Program-made: the position numbers and the translations under genes
The notes under the pieces: generated by a model
Told to the model about the DNA's origin: nothing
The model's database searches: none
What the model saw: the letters and a program-made list of their open reading frames with translations, nothing else
From: JANNWF01 sp052390415
GTDB taxonomy: Bacteria; Pseudomonadota; Gammaproteobacteria; Xanthomonadales; Xanthomonadaceae
DNA length: 22,430 bases
Assembly: GCA_052390415.1 (NCBI GenBank)
Contig: JBQTGY010000149.1
Location: 1-22,430 of the forward strand
Direction: 5' to 3'
Part shown: positions 22,123-22,430 of the stretch, in pieces
Layout of the letters: each line of letters opens with the position of its first letter
Position numbering within the stretch: the first letter of the stretch is position 1

Positions 22123-22313
22123 CCAAAAGAAAGGCGACCCCGATGTGGCGCTCGCGATGAAGCCGCGAGTACGCGGCGGTCGGGAGGGGTTTTTGACAGT
22201 ACATCCATGTGCTGGCAAAAACGCACGCGCATCCATGCGCGCACCCCGTTCCGGGCCTGATCTCCCAACCGCCGCCGCCACATAGGGGACCCGAGAGCAG
22301 AGGCAACAGCACA
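22123..22313. other. Non-coding spacer with small palindromes
   Basis: It holds GCCGCG/CGCGGC (22162-22167, 22172-22177), followed at 22187-22195 by GGGGTTTTT, and a CGCGCAT/ATGCGCG inverted repeat near 22230-22240. Several open frames cross it on both strands, but they show repeat-derived, biased composition and no domain. I see no supportable gene. Confidence 0.4.
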
Positions 22314-22430
22314 GCCAAAGCCAAAGCCAAAGACAAATCCAAAGCCAAAGCCAAAGCCAAAGCCAAAGCCAAAGCCAAAGCCAAAGCCAAAGCCAAAGAC
22401 AAAGCCAAAGCCAAAGCCAAAGCCAAAGCC
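22314..22430. repeat. GCCAAA hexanucleotide tandem array, continues past the edge
   Basis: Nineteen and a half units of GCCAAA run to the last base of the window. Units 4 and 15 are GACAAA and unit 5 is TCCAAA; the rest are exact. Because the unit is 6 bp the frame is never broken: it would read Ala-Lys, Ser-Gln or Pro-Lys repeats on the plus strand and Ala-Leu, Gly-Phe or Trp-Leu repeats on the minus strand. No start signal makes it convincing as coding here. Slipped-strand length variation is expected. Confidence 0.9.

Noticed and set aside
21752..22285. Open frames on both strands after imuB
   Set aside because: They consist of imuB shadow and repeat-derived sequence, with no domain or plausible start signals; such frames in dispersed repeats are often mis-annotated as proteins.
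22091..22426. 111-residue minus-strand frame with an Ala-Leu repeat
   Set aside because: The Ala-Leu run is a direct reading of the hexanucleotide array and the rest is the palindromic repeat; nothing suggests translation.
22314..22430. CRISPR array
   Set aside because: A 6-bp unit without spacers is a simple tandem repeat.

Overview
The window reads as a chromosomal segment of a GC-rich gammaproteobacterium, most likely of the Lysobacterales (Xanthomonadales). The reasons are the min gene order with alternative start codons, a secreted M2 (ACE-like) peptidase, a lexA-imuA-imuB mutasome cassette, a GldA/F/G-type ABC operon, and extragenic repeats of a kind I associate with that order. This placement is an inference from gene content; no rRNA or other phylogenetic marker is present. 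I see no tRNA, rRNA, CRISPR array, insertion sequence or prophage gene.

Layout. (1) 1-4293, minus strand: a tightly packed set transcribed right to left. It runs GNAT acetyltransferase, minC, minD, minE, a small HExxH metallopeptidase-like protein, then the N-terminal 374 residues of an M2-family peptidase lipoprotein that leaves the window at position 1. minD starts with TTG and minE and the M2 gene with GTG. (2) 4518-6394, plus strand, divergent from the min set: a DesK/NarL-type sensor kinase and its LuxR-type response regulator. (3) 6579-7751: a membrane-anchored SRPBCC plus GyrI-like protein, closed by a strong intrinsic terminator. (4) 8255-13353: five genes with ATGA overlaps or very short gaps, namely ABC ATPase (GldA-like), ABC permease (GldF-like), GldG-like auxiliary protein, DUF4340 protein and DUF423 membrane protein. 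(5) 13592-17920: a 1442-residue exported protein made of two DUF4394 domains fused to a penicillin/AHL-acylase-type Ntn hydrolase, followed by an intrinsic terminator. (6) 18040-18717: an AlkA-like 3-methyladenine DNA glycosylase. (7) 19001-21956: the SOS-type cassette lexA, a small in-frame ORF, imuA and imuB. (8) 21957-22430: non-coding repeats, comprising a doubled REP-like palindrome, an 11-bp-stem palindrome and a GCCAAA hexanucleotide array that runs off the right edge.

How the genes work together. The min set places the division site; its two metallopeptidase-like neighbours and the acetyltransferase have no known link to MinCDE but are arranged as one transcription unit. The kinase/regulator pair may control the neighbouring envelope and ABC genes, but only proximity supports this. 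AlkA-like glycosylase and lexA-imuAB form a DNA-damage island (base excision plus SOS translesion synthesis). The usual fourth cassette member, dnaE2, does not follow imuB within the window.

The most interesting points are the DUF4394-DUF4394-acylase fusion with recognisable catalytic residues, and the lexA/imuA junction. There a repeat-bearing small ORF is coupled at both ends and a hairpin may hide the imuA ribosome-binding site. A palindromic operator also abuts the lexA start codon and leaves no obvious ribosome-binding site. The composite repeat block at the right end is worth tracing genome-wide.
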